In this document: positions 28,647-38,626 of the stretch, one piece after another | Layout: each line of letters begins with the position of its first letter | Numbering within the stretch: the first letter of the stretch is position 1 | The notes under the pieces: generated by a model | What the model was told of the DNA's origin: nothing | Seen by the model: only the letters and a program-made list of their open reading frames with translations | The model's database searches: none | Translations under genes and position numbers: made by a program | Origin: Litoribacter populi | GTDB taxonomy: Bacteria; Bacteroidota; Bacteroidia; Cytophagales; Cyclobacteriaceae | DNA length: 64,000 nt | Assembly (NCBI RefSeq): GCF_007483685.1 | Contig: NZ_VMKN01000001.1 | Coordinates: forward strand, 3,393,440-3,457,439 | Direction: 5' to 3'

Positions 28647-31600
28647 TTATAAGTTCACGTTCAAACCTAAGGTAAATGTTCTGTAAGGAGGGAAAACCGC
28701 ATCATTTACACCATCAAATGCCGTTTGAGGGTCCATTCCTGATCTTTGACTAAACAACAAGGCGTTATCAACAGAACCGAATACCTTCACTCCACCTCTA
28801 ATACCTAATCTATTAGCAGTTACGTTTGGCAATTTATAACCCAAAGTTATGTTTCTGATATTAACATAAGAAGCATCGATCAAGAATCTTGAAGAAATTC
28901 CGTTCATGTTCGGACTAGCATTTTCCAAACGAGGCACGTCTGTAACATCACCTGGCTGTTGCCATCTGTTCAAGATGTCCACATGCATGGCACTACCATA
29001 GTTACCTGGGTGCATAAGTCTTGAATACTGATTATCAAGGAACAATCCTCCAACTTGGAATGAAGTCAATACAGATAATTCAAGATTTTTGTACCTGAAT
29101 GAGTTGGTCAAACCACCGATTAAATCAGGAATTGAAGATCCTTGGAAGTATCTGTCAGCTTCGGCCAACACATTTGTAGTTTCCCTGTCTCCTGAAGGGT
29201 CTCCTTCTTCATTCATGATGTTTTTGTAGTATAAAGCGTCTCCGTTATCAGGATCTACACCTGCATACTCCCGAATCCAGAATTCATATAGGGACTTACC
29301 AACCTGAAGATTCTTGGAATCTTGAATGATCTCTTCCTGAGGTAATTCAGTAATCACGTTGGTAAAATGAGTAAGATTAAGATCGATTCTATAATCGAAA
29401 TCCATAGTTCTTATGGCATTCCAACCCAAGTTCAACTCAATCCCTCTGTTTCTCATCCTACCTACGTTAGAAGTGATAGAGCTAATACCAGTAGATGCAG
29501 GTAGAGGTACATCAAACAATAGATCGGTAGAGTTTCTTTGGAAAACTTCAATAGTACCTTCTAACTTTTGGTTGATACCAAAGTCAAAGCCCATGTTGAA
29601 CGTCTGGTTTTTCTCCCAGTTCAATGATCTGTTTTCAAGAGAAGAAATTACAGCACCTGGATAAACAAAGTTGTTGAATCCGAGGCCGTAGAAACTTTGA
29701 TATGCGAAATAATTTGCACTACCGTTAGGGTTCAAGATACCTTCGTTACCTTGCTCACCGTAAGAAACTTTGAATTTCAACTCATCTAACCACCTCTTAT
29801 CTCTGAACCAAGCTTCTTCAGTAAGCCTCCAACCTGCACCTAGAGACCAGAAGTTACCCCATCTGCTTTCAGTTGCGAATCTTGAAGAACCGTCTCTTCT
29901 AATTGAAGCAGATAGCAAGTATCTTTCTCTGAAGTTATAATTGATACTAGAGAAATAAGATTCGATTCTATGCAGATTAGTGTAAGAAGTACCGCCAGTC
30001 AGGTTTGCCGCAGGCGCCAATTCACTGTTTCCGGGGAAAGGAAAGCCTGTTCTGGTAGTAGAAACGAAATTCTGCTCAAAAGAGTAGTTCTCATGTCCTG
30101 CCAATGCACTGATAAAGTGCTCGCCAAATTTCTTCTGATAATTCAATACTTGGTTGAAAGTAAAAGTCAACTGTCTGTTGTTGTTCTTAGTAGACCTACC
30201 TGTAACATTGGCTGCATCACCAAACTGTGAATTTTGGTATGTAGTACCATTACTGTTGAAAAAGTTAGAACCCAAAGTCGTTCTTAAAGTAAAGTCTTTC
30301 AAGAATCTAGCTTCCAAGAAGGTGTTAGCACTGGCATTGAAAATCTTAGCTGATCTATTATCCAAAGACAATGAACCTAGGATATTAGAGTTAGCAGCAT
30401 AAGGTCTTACCCCCATCACGCCATCACCCCAATCATAGGCAGGACCTCCGGTTGCTGGATCATTAATTATTCCTCCTGCCTCATCTCTTAACCAGATAGG
30501 GTAGATTGGCCCCATGTTTCTAGTATAGAAGAATGGGTTAATAGTTGCAGTACCACCACTGGTCAAGTTAGCTTGCTCAGTCATAGCACCTGCTACATTG
30601 ATACCACCTTTCAACCAGCTAGCTAGCTCAGAATTCACATTCAATCTCATGTTGAAACGATCAAAATCAGAGAATTTAGTAATACCCTCTTCCTTGATGT
30701 AACCCATTGAGAAATAATAATCAGCTTTTTCAACAGCACCACTTGCGTTTAAGCTGAAGTCGTTTCTTGTAGCAGTTCTGAACACTTCGTCAGACCAAGA
30801 ATCACTGTACCTCAATTGCGCAGCTGGATTCAATTGACCTGTCTGAGGATTAACCAATTCGGCATTAGGAACATTATAAGCGTTATATCCACCAAGATTA
30901 CCAACTAAGTTATTTGAAGCAGAAACACCTGCATCAGCTGGAGACATTCCAGAACGGTTTACCAAAGCATTTCTGGTACCTTCCCACATCAACTCATAGT
31001 AATCTCTCTCTCCAACCCTTTCATATTCCGGCACAAATCTGTTCATCATACCAGTTCTCAAGTTTACATTTACTTGAGGTCTACCTTTTTTACCACGACG
31101 AGTGGTAATCATGATTACACCGTTAGCAGCTCTGGCACCGTAAAGAGCAGCAGCTGCAGCATCTTTAAGTACAGTTACGGTCTCGATGTCGTCATTGGAA
31201 ATGGAGTTCAATGAACCTGTGAAAGGTACCCCATCCAATACATAAAGTGGCGCGTTAGATGCGTTTACTGAGCCAAAACCTCTAACCCGGATAGCGGCGT
31301 TAGAACCTGGTCCACTACCAGATGTAGCTTGGATACCTGGTACAAGACCTTCAAGAGCTCTTGTAAAAGAAGTCACTTGTTGTTTTTCCAACCCTCTTCT
31401 TGAAACGGTAGCTTCAGATCCAGTAAAAGCAGTTTTCGGAAGGGAACCGTAAGGTGCCTGCACCACCACTTCATCAAGATTAGCCATTCCTGAAGAAAGG
31501 TTAATCTCAAATGAAGATCTGTTTCCAATTTCTAATTCTTGGGTCTCAAAACCCATTGCACTAATTACAAGATAATTAGCATTTTCAGGTAGAGTCAATG

Positions 31601-31781
31601 TGAATCTACCATCCATATCAGTAGCAACCCCTACTGAGGTACCTTTGACCAACACACTTGCCCCTGGGATGGTCTCCCCGTCTTCATCGGAGGCAACGGT
31701 TCCGGATATCACACGACCTTGTGCAAATACCGAAGTAGCTGCGAAAAGAAGCATGAACCCGAGAAGTAAAACTTTCCTCAT
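28647..31781 (-). CDS. SusC/RagA family TonB-linked outer membrane protein
   Basis: A 1044-aa outer-membrane transporter. A signal peptide (1-20) is followed by a carboxypeptidase regulatory-like domain (about 23-95), a plug domain with NVDEVVVQAPYGSLPKT-like TonB-box region and IETVTVLKDAAAAALYGARA (about 190-215), and a long beta-barrel ending in TFTLGLNVNL. It forms the pair with the SusD-like gene downstream. The absence of enzymes suggests a stand-alone importer of peptides, glycans or other large nutrients (inference). Confidence 0.95.
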   Translation of the reverse strand: MRKVLLLGFMLLFAATSVFAQGRVISGTVASDEDGETIPGASVLVKGTSVGVATDMDGRFTLTLPENANYLVISAMGFETQELEIGNRSSFEINLSSGMANLDEVVVQAPYGSLPKTAFTGSEATVSRRGLEKQQVTSFTRALEGLVPGIQATSGSGPGSNAAIRVRGFGSVNASNAPLYVLDGVPFTGSLNSISNDDIETVTVLKDAAAAALYGARAANGVIMITTRRGKKGRPQVNVNLRTGMMNRFVPEYERVGERDYYELMWEGTRNALVNRSGMSPADAGVSASNNLVGNLGGYNAYNVPNAELVNPQTGQLNPAAQLRYSDSWSDEVFRTATRNDFSLNASGAVEKADYYFSMGYIKEEGITKFSDFDRFNMRLNVNSELASWLKGGINVAGAMTEQANLTSGGTATINPFFYTRNMGPIYPIWLRDEAGGIINDPATGGPAYDWGDGVMGVRPYAANSNILGSLSLDNRSAKIFNASANTFLEARFLKDFTLRTTLGSNFFNSNGTTYQNSQFGDAANVTGRSTKNNNRQLTFTFNQVLNYQKKFGEHFISALAGHENYSFEQNFVSTTRTGFPFPGNSELAPAANLTGGTSYTNLHRIESYFSSINYNFRERYLLSASIRRDGSSRFATESRWGNFWSLGAGWRLTEEAWFRDKRWLDELKFKVSYGEQGNEGILNPNGSANYFAYQSFYGLGFNNFVYPGAVISSLENRSLNWEKNQTFNMGFDFGINQKLEGTIEVFQRNSTDLLFDVPLPASTGISSITSNVGRMRNRGIELNLGWNAIRTMDFDYRIDLNLTHFTNVITELPQEEIIQDSKNLQVGKSLYEFWIREYAGVDPDNGDALYYKNIMNEEGDPSGDRETTNVLAEADRYFQGSSIPDLIGGLTNSFRYKNLELSVLTSFQVGGLFLDNQYSRLMHPGNYGSAMHVDILNRWQQPGDVTDVPRLENASPNMNGISSRFLIDASYVNIRNITLGYKLPNVTANRLGIRGGVKVFGSVDNALLFSQRSGMDPQTAFDGVNDAVFPPYRTFTLGLNVNL

Positions 31782-32301
31782 AAATTATTTTTTTTGGTTT
31801 AACGATCTCCAATTTTAACGCATCTCTTTTAATAATCCAATTATGTAAGAAAATTAATGTCTATAAACTGAGAATATTGTCTAGATTTAAATCTAAAAAA
31901 AACCTTTTATCAAATTTATATTCTGAAAAAATATTTAAAATACATAAAAAAACTTAAAATATGAAAAATACAACCCTCATCACCATAGATTATTTTTTTT
32001 TAACAATAATTAATAATTGTTAATTTTCACAAAATGCTACTTGTACTTATCCAAGATTCTATAAGTGAGATATATGACTTATAAATTAGATTATGGAAGT
32101 GTAAATTATTTCTAATTGGAATTAAATCATTGAAAAATTATCCTTTTAAAGGATATAGAGAAATTGAAATTCTATTACCTAGTTGTTAACTCACGCAAGA
32201 AGAGATGTTCAGTTGCCACAATAATCATCAAAACATATTATCCTTCCTGAAAAAATATAGTTTAAAAAATAAAGATCGCTTAAACTGCTGTTTTTGAATT
32301 A
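31782..32301. other. AT-rich intergenic region upstream of the SusC gene
   Basis: These 520 bases hold no credible gene. The part next to the SusC start is very AT-rich, as expected of a promoter and 5' leader, but no clean -33/-7 pair is visible. I see no terminator at the end of the four-gene operon to the right. Confidence 0.5.
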
Positions 32302-33906
32302 TTATTCAATTATCTCAAATTTAGATCGGAATAAAGAAAGCTTTCCATCGTCATCTAGAGCATAAACTAGAAGTTCATACTCACCCATATAATCAGACGC
32401 GTAAAGGTGATTTCTCCCAATACCTTCTTCACCACCTGCCAATTGCCAAAATAACAGAGACCTGAAGTCCGGTATTCTTTTTTGTGCACTGTTAAAATAA
32501 TCAGGAGAATTAAATCGAACCCTATCTACCATGGAGGGATATGACATTACCAAAGAAGATTCTGGTAATGGAAAATTAGCCATATTACCTTCGATTGTTA
32601 TCACTTGTATTACTCCGGCATAAACATCGCCATTTAGAAGGTAAGGTCGATCTATTATTTCAAGACGTTGAATAAATCGTGCTGGCCATTTCAGTAACTC
32701 ATCAACATTGAAAACGGGCACTCCATCAATTAATATTAAAGGATTTTCCTCAAATGCTTCTCCGTTATTTTTATTGATAACCTTAATTCCCCTACTGCCA
32801 TTCTGATTTCGAATAAGCACCTCTGTGACATATTCCCGAATAGTAGTAGCTAAGTTTTCAAATCGGTTATATTCATCAAGGATATATATCTTCTCAGGAG
32901 AAAATACCTCAAAATGACTGCCTGATACTAGTGTATCAGGCAAATGAAAAAACTTATTGACTTCTCTTTGCAAAAAATCAATTTTAAAATCCTCTACCAC
33001 ACTTTCGGGAATCAATAGAGTGGGCCAGTCAGCCAGCGATGGTTTATGTCTCCAAAAAGGAGATTGTATCCTGAAGTTTTTGGAATCCGTACCTTTCGCC
33101 GATTGAACTACAAGGGATTCAATGTTACTAATATTTCCTAACTCAATAGAGGCTACTTTCCTATCATTCCCCTTGACCGTGAATAGTCTTTGATCTTCTC
33201 CCAAAGTGCTTATATAAAGCTTTTCGCCTTCATTAAGTCCCTCCACAACTAAGGTATGGCCAAAAACATCCATCGACCTGAAAACCTCCATCGGTGGAAG
33301 TGAGGTTTGCTCAGCATAGGCTGATGGCATTTTAATCCCACGGTGAAGCTTTCTTGCCAATACCAATTTTACATCCACTAAATCTGAAGAAAATTCCAGC
33401 TTTTCTCTTTTACTAATTTGAGGGGTAGAAACGGCAACCTTTTTCGATTCACTTAACTCCATATTATCTTCTTGAGAAGAGCTAACTACTGAGGATGGTT
33501 TTTCAGGATTTACGACAGCAATCCACTGATAGGACACCTCATTAGGGTTCAATGCAAGCAACGACTTGGTATATCCCCTTACTAAATAGTACCCAGTAGA
33601 AAGCTGCGATGGAATATTGAGAAGCACCTCGCCTGTGGAGTTTTTTAAAGGGATTATCTGCTGAACTATTGCATCCCCCTTTTCATTAAATATTTCCAAA
33701 TATGCTATTGATGAAGGGTTAGTGCGTGTGTCATTCTGAAGGAAAACAGCCGCCGGGATATAATCTCCGGCAATTGCGACCTCCTTACCTAATACCAAAG
33801 AGAGCTTCATCTCCGAATTGGCGGCAAAACTTGTGATAGGAAAAACCAGCCCCAATACTAACCAAAAGAAACACTTATTCATATCACGTATAATAACAGT
33901 CTTCAT
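32302..33906 (-). CDS. Secreted MG2-like and TonB-plug-like protein
   Basis: A 534-aa exported protein with a signal peptide (WLVLGLVFPITSFA; start could be the Met at residue 9). The N-terminal part (about 30-140) resembles the MG2 domain of alpha-2-macroglobulins: a stretch on gain of motion in beta strands such as EVAIAGDYIPAAVFL and GYYLVRGYTKSL. A later part (about 345-440) has RGIKVINKNNG, PLILIDGVPV and LEIIDRPYLLNGDVYAGVIQVIT, like a TonB plug domain, but there is no barrel. It is the last gene of a four-gene operon with an STN TonB receptor. Its role is unknown; a periplasmic or surface accessory is inferred. Confidence 0.7.
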   Translation of the reverse strand: MKTVIIRDMNKCFFWLVLGLVFPITSFAANSEMKLSLVLGKEVAIAGDYIPAAVFLQNDTRTNPSSIAYLEIFNEKGDAIVQQIIPLKNSTGEVLLNIPSQLSTGYYLVRGYTKSLLALNPNEVSYQWIAVVNPEKPSSVVSSSQEDNMELSESKKVAVSTPQISKREKLEFSSDLVDVKLVLARKLHRGIKMPSAYAEQTSLPPMEVFRSMDVFGHTLVVEGLNEGEKLYISTLGEDQRLFTVKGNDRKVASIELGNISNIESLVVQSAKGTDSKNFRIQSPFWRHKPSLADWPTLLIPESVVEDFKIDFLQREVNKFFHLPDTLVSGSHFEVFSPEKIYILDEYNRFENLATTIREYVTEVLIRNQNGSRGIKVINKNNGEAFEENPLILIDGVPVFNVDELLKWPARFIQRLEIIDRPYLLNGDVYAGVIQVITIEGNMANFPLPESSLVMSYPSMVDRVRFNSPDYFNSAQKRIPDFRSLLFWQLAGGEEGIGRNHLYASDYMGEYELLVYALDDDGKLSLFRSKFEIIE

Positions 33907-33918
33907 TACTTTTTTGAA

Positions 33919-35061
33919 TTAATCTACCCAGAATGCGGGTTTGTTTAGAGTACCGCGTTCCCGGCAATCAGCACACACTCTTCGAGCCCCGTAAAAACCA
34001 GGGGGAGGGCCTGGAGGACCGGTTAATGGAATTTCCTGAAGAGGCAATACTCTGCCTCCCGAAAATATCTCTTGATAACGGGAAGGCTCTACTTCTAGAA
34101 TTTCGCAGATTTCATACTCCGGAACAGAAACCACCCAGGGCCGAACTTCGGCTGTTTCAATAAAAATCCTTTTTCGCTCAGATTTACCTACGCCCACAAA
34201 ACCTATTACCGGTTCGGATGGATTATTAACATTATAAAGATTGCTCTCTACTATTGAGGGCATAGGGCTAAACAGCCCGCCTATATCTTCAGAGTTCCGC
34301 TTGATTATATCCCAAAATTGATGTGCTCTTGCATCAATAGGTCTTTGCCTCACTTCGACACTGTACTTCCATCCCAATTTTTCGGAATTAATCGGAATCC
34401 TTAATATCTCAAGATTCTTAATTTCCCGATTTTGCGTTTTGGCAGCATCAGTCAAAATAAGATTTTGAGAAACTTGAGATGAATAACAGAAATTGACCGA
34501 AGTGCCTCTGGGGACGATTCTATTATTAAAAGAGTCCCATTCGAAACCTGAAATAAAAGGTGTTTGAAATCTCCAGGTCTCATTCGCTGTCCATAGGAAA
34601 TATTGAGAATTCACATCACCTTTACCATCTGCATATATAGTTACTCCATCATCTGATCTTTCAAAAAAAATCTGGTCTATTTCAGGGGCGTACAATGGCT
34701 CTATCCATTCAGATTCATACTTCCGAGTATCGTCAAGGTAAACAATTAACCGGTAGTTCTGCCCTTCAGGTAATGCTCCGGCTAGGCTGTAATTTCCATT
34801 GCCCAATGGCATGACCCGCCAATTGCCTTGCTGCTGCCCTTCTACAAACACTTCGGCATTGCTTACAGGAACGGAGGATATACTATCATAAATGGTGGTG
34901 GTCTGGCTAAGACGTATTTCCGTATCTCCGGGTCCAATTTCTATAAACCCCTCCACTACCAAATATCCAAAATCAATTTCCAGAATTTCTGGCTCATACA
35001 ATTCCCTACAACCTATTAAGCTGATAAGTGTAAGTATTAATATATAATGAAATTTACGCAT
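33919..35061 (-). CDS. DUF4249 family lipoprotein
   Basis: A 380-aa lipoprotein with lipobox LISLIGCRE (Cys18). It matches DUF4249 with VVEGFIEIGPGDTEIRLSQT, a carboxypeptidase-regulatory-like beta domain (SNAEVFVEGQQ, NYRLIVYLDD), and a Cys-containing C-terminus (ARRVCADCRERG). DUF4249 genes regularly follow TonB receptors in Bacteroidota, as here with a 3-bp gap, and are thought to be surface partners of the receptor. Ligand unknown. Confidence 0.88.
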   Translation of the reverse strand: MRKFHYILILTLISLIGCRELYEPEILEIDFGYLVVEGFIEIGPGDTEIRLSQTTTIYDSISSVPVSNAEVFVEGQQQGNWRVMPLGNGNYSLAGALPEGQNYRLIVYLDDTRKYESEWIEPLYAPEIDQIFFERSDDGVTIYADGKGDVNSQYFLWTANETWRFQTPFISGFEWDSFNNRIVPRGTSVNFCYSSQVSQNLILTDAAKTQNREIKNLEILRIPINSEKLGWKYSVEVRQRPIDARAHQFWDIIKRNSEDIGGLFSPMPSIVESNLYNVNNPSEPVIGFVGVGKSERKRIFIETAEVRPWVVSVPEYEICEILEVEPSRYQEIFSGGRVLPLQEIPLTGPPGPPPGFYGARRVCADCRERGTLNKPAFWVD

Positions 35062-35064
35062 TGC

Positions 35065-37806
35065 TTAAAATTTGAAATTATATGTCACGAATGGAATTGG
35101 TCGGGCGAAGATGGAAAGTTGATATCCCTGCAAAACGCCGTTTACAGGAGTGAAATATGCTGAATACGGATTACTTCTACCCAACACGTTATAAACTCCA
35201 AAGGACCAGGAAGCATGAGCCAGTTTTTTCAGCTTATGGCTTCCCTCCACATTTACAGCGAGGTCAATTCTGAAGAAATCAGGGACTCTATGAGCATTTC
35301 TTTCTGAGAAAAACACCCTTTCTGAACCTTGGTATTCAAACTTGGCTACCGGCAAGGTAATCGGTCTCCCTGTACTATAATTTGCATTAAGAGAAGGGGA
35401 TATCCTTTTAGTCAATTCGTAATTTAGAAAAAGCAATACATCATGGGGTTGATCAAAATTGCTGGAATAAAAATTTCCGTTATTGATTTTTTGGCCGATC
35501 TCACCTGGGTCAGTTCGTAATTGAGACCTAGAGTAGGTATAAGTCACCCAGCCATTCAGCCTACCCTCAGTTTTTTTCAACATGACCTCAGCACCATATG
35601 AACGTCCCTGGGATCTCAGGATTTCTCTTTCAATATTTTTGTTCAAAATTAAAGTAGCTCCACTTCTATAATCCAGAAGGTTGCTCATATCTCTATAATA
35701 AACTTCCAAGGAAGTTTCTATAAGATTTTTCCTCATGTTTTTAAAAATCCCAAGAGAATATTGCTGCCCAAGCTGGGGTCGTACAAACCTATCACTCAAT
35801 TTCCAGGTATCCGTTGGAGAAATTGATGAGGTGTTGGTCAGCATATGTATATGTTGACGGGATGTGTTGATTCCTGCTTTGATAGAGGTAGTGTTGTTCA
35901 CTAGATATCTGGCATTAACCCGAAACTCGGGTCCATGGTAGGGCTGGATGATTTCTCCGGATCCATAGCTTGTTGTCCTTATTTCAGAACCTTCAGTAGG
36001 AAGGACCCCCTCTTGATATTCACTTACCGTATTTGGACCTAAAAACTGATAGAACACATATCGCAGGCCGGCATCCACAGAAAATTTATTAGATATTTCC
36101 CATTCATCCCCTATAAAAATACTCGTTTCCAAAGCACGCTCAGATTGGACCCTATCTGGCAAAACAAGGGATTCACCTGCTTGTGGCTCTAAACTTCCTG
36201 GAGAAAGATCATATAAAATGGAACTCAACCCAAACTTTAGAAAATGCTTATTATTTAAGTCATACCCAAAATTATTTCTTAAATGAAACTGGGACATGCC
36301 AAAACCAAAATCATAGGCATTGCTCGGATCAGAGTTACTTTCAATCCCAAATTCGTAGGCATCATAGCCCACTACAAGATCCCCACTGAAATCATCATTA
36401 AACTGATGATTCCACCCTATATTAAAATTTCTGTTCTGATAAGAAAAGGTGGTATCTGCAGTAAACCGGAATTCGTCCCCACTGGAGTAGGCATTTAACC
36501 TAATTTCATTTTTGTCATTTAAGGTATGCTTGACACTCAAATTTAGATCATAAAAGGAGGCTGCTCCATTTTTGAATTCCGTCCCCTCTTCCAGTAGGTT
36601 TAATATCCAATCAGAATAAGTTGTTCTAGCTCCTACTGCAAAAGTTGTCTTATCATTTAAGGGGCCATCTATTGCGAGCCTGCTTGTAAGCAACCCAATT
36701 CCTCCACTCCCTTTGATTTTTTCGGAATTGCCATATTTACCTTTCACATCCAAAACTGAGGATAACCTTCCTCCATATTCTATAGGTGCTCCTGCTTTAT
36801 AAAGTTCTACCCCTTCTACCAGGTCTGAATTGAATGCTGAGAACATGCCAAATAAGTGGCTTGGGTTATAAATAGTGGCATCATTGAACATGATAAGGTT
36901 TTGATCAGCAGCCCCACCTCGGACATTGAAACCCACGCTAGCCTCCCCCACTGATTGTACTCCTGGCATAGTCATCACTGAACGGATCACATCCACCTCA
37001 CCCAACACAGCCGGTAGCTTCTTCATGGTATTCATCTGCATAGATACAGTCCCAGAGCTGACTTTACTTACGTTTTCTGTATCCTTGTATGTAACCGTAT
37101 ATTCATTGAGGGTAATATAATCTTCTTCAAATTGTACATTAAAACTTCCTGGCCCCTGCACATCCACATTTCTTCTCTCACCATCTCCACCGAATTTGTT
37201 AAAGTCAATTACATGTCTTCCAGTTGGGACAATCAATGCATACTTACCATTTTCATCTGTAATAGTCCTGAGATCGGAACCACGTACTGATACGGTAACC
37301 CCAATGACAGGCAAGTTTTCCTCAGAAAGTACTTTTCCTGATATTTCAGCCACTTCCGCATCTGTTTGACTTCCAACTTTCCACACGGTATTTTGGGCAA
37401 ATGCTCCTATTCCGTAAGTTTCTTCTTGGTTGTGTTCACTGGTATCCCTTTTAACTTCATCGGCTTTCAAAAAAGCATTCGGAAACCTTGTCCGCATAGC
37501 CTTCTCCGGGGTAATGAATATCTTTTTATCCTCAAAAATGGAATACTTTAAATTTGTCCCTTCAAATATGGAATTCAGCAATTGAGGAATAGTATTATCC
37601 TCAGCAACCAAACTCACATTAACATCCTCAAGCAATGATGGATCAAAATAAAACTGATAGCCAGTTTCTTTTTCTACTCTTTCAACAAACCTTTCAAAAC
37701 TGTATCCTAAAAAAGTACCCGATATCCTTTTTGACTGATCTTGAGCATTTAACTTCATTTGAAAACCAAACAACAGTAAAATGACTATAAAAACATACCT
37801 ACTCAT
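35065..37806 (-). CDS. TonB-dependent receptor with STN domain
   Basis: A 913-aa outer-membrane receptor. After the signal peptide (to about 21) comes an STN domain (about 35-100), a carboxypeptidase regulatory-like domain (GKVLSEENLPVIGVTVSV, about 153-225), a plug (LPAVLGEVDVIRSVMTMPGV, then GAADQNLIMFNDA) and a barrel ending FVTYNFKF. An STN domain often marks receptors that signal to an anti-sigma factor, but no such pair is in the neighbourhood. It overlaps the upstream 231-aa gene by 8 bp. Confidence 0.93.
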   Translation of the reverse strand: MSRYVFIVILLLFGFQMKLNAQDQSKRISGTFLGYSFERFVERVEKETGYQFYFDPSLLEDVNVSLVAEDNTIPQLLNSIFEGTNLKYSIFEDKKIFITPEKAMRTRFPNAFLKADEVKRDTSEHNQEETYGIGAFAQNTVWKVGSQTDAEVAEISGKVLSEENLPVIGVTVSVRGSDLRTITDENGKYALIVPTGRHVIDFNKFGGDGERRNVDVQGPGSFNVQFEEDYITLNEYTVTYKDTENVSKVSSGTVSMQMNTMKKLPAVLGEVDVIRSVMTMPGVQSVGEASVGFNVRGGAADQNLIMFNDATIYNPSHLFGMFSAFNSDLVEGVELYKAGAPIEYGGRLSSVLDVKGKYGNSEKIKGSGGIGLLTSRLAIDGPLNDKTTFAVGARTTYSDWILNLLEEGTEFKNGAASFYDLNLSVKHTLNDKNEIRLNAYSSGDEFRFTADTTFSYQNRNFNIGWNHQFNDDFSGDLVVGYDAYEFGIESNSDPSNAYDFGFGMSQFHLRNNFGYDLNNKHFLKFGLSSILYDLSPGSLEPQAGESLVLPDRVQSERALETSIFIGDEWEISNKFSVDAGLRYVFYQFLGPNTVSEYQEGVLPTEGSEIRTTSYGSGEIIQPYHGPEFRVNARYLVNNTTSIKAGINTSRQHIHMLTNTSSISPTDTWKLSDRFVRPQLGQQYSLGIFKNMRKNLIETSLEVYYRDMSNLLDYRSGATLILNKNIEREILRSQGRSYGAEVMLKKTEGRLNGWVTYTYSRSQLRTDPGEIGQKINNGNFYSSNFDQPHDVLLFLNYELTKRISPSLNANYSTGRPITLPVAKFEYQGSERVFFSERNAHRVPDFFRIDLAVNVEGSHKLKKLAHASWSFGVYNVLGRSNPYSAYFTPVNGVLQGYQLSIFARPIPFVTYNFKF

Positions 37807-38494
37807 TATGTTGCTGGTTATTGATTTTTTCGCTCACTTTAATTAATTCCAAAAGGAAATCATTCTTTTGTCGTTTGAAACTTAATTTTCGGCTAGCATG
37901 TGCTCTAAACTCTTTAGCCGACAAGCCAAAAAACTCTAGAGCATCCTTTCGACGATTGATGTTTTTCATTTTAAAACCATCATGCAAATAGTAAATAGCC
38001 TTATCCGAAAAGACTTTATAAAATTCAGTTGGGGAAGATATAATTTGAATTTCCTTGGAGTGTTTGATTAATACCTGGACTGGACCATCAGCCAAAAGCT
38101 CATAGTAGCCTTTCTTTTGTTGGGCAGATAAAGATGGGTTATGAAGTTTTACAAAGGTCCGGTTTTCCGGAAAATCAAAAGAGTGAACTTTAGTACCATT
38201 AACAAGTACCTTATGATTCTCATCTGGGGTCAATAGGACCAGCTCATCCAGATATACATCATACATCAAATCGAGGTTGGAAAAATAATAACCTTCAAAC
38301 TTGAGGTTTCCTTCGACAAAGCCTTTTTCTTGAAAGGATGAAGAACCTCTTGCAACTGAGACCTCTGGATAAATTGCCCCTTGAAACAACCCTGGATAAC
38401 CTATTTCATTTCCTTCACTCTGAGCCATTACATGGGTGTTGGCTAAAAACATTATCATCAGTAAGCCTACCCAAGCTTTAAAATTGAACTTCAT
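37799..38494 (-). CDS. Hypothetical secreted protein, first gene of TonB/DUF4249 operon
   Basis: A 231-aa protein with signal peptide (LLMIMFLANTHVMAQ). The mature part is beta-rich, and the C-terminus is basic and helical (RRKDALEFFGLSAKEFRAHASRKLSFKRQK). I do not recognise a named family. It overlaps the TonB receptor gene by 8 bp and so is translated with it; it probably acts with the receptor at the outer membrane. Confidence 0.75.
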   Translation of the reverse strand: MKFNFKAWVGLLMIMFLANTHVMAQSEGNEIGYPGLFQGAIYPEVSVARGSSSFQEKGFVEGNLKFEGYYFSNLDLMYDVYLDELVLLTPDENHKVLVNGTKVHSFDFPENRTFVKLHNPSLSAQQKKGYYELLADGPVQVLIKHSKEIQIISSPTEFYKVFSDKAIYYLHDGFKMKNINRRKDALEFFGLSAKEFRAHASRKLSFKRQKNDFLLELIKVSEKINNQQHNE

Positions 38495-38561
38495 AAAATC
38501 AAACAGAAATTTAGTTCATAAATATAGGGAAATATTCTGGCCAGCATTACGCCACTCAAAT

Positions 38562-38593
38562 AAAAAATGGCCACCCTATTTAATAGGGTAGCC
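38562..38593 (-). terminator. Terminator after the propeller lipoprotein gene
   Basis: On the minus strand GGCTACCCTATT pairs with the matching segment of AATAGGGTGGCC (one wobble) and an AT-rich T run follows, 34 bp beyond the stop codon at 38627. Confidence 0.7.
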
Positions 38594-38626
38594 AAAGTTT
38601 TGGGGAAATATCAAATAACGTGGTTC

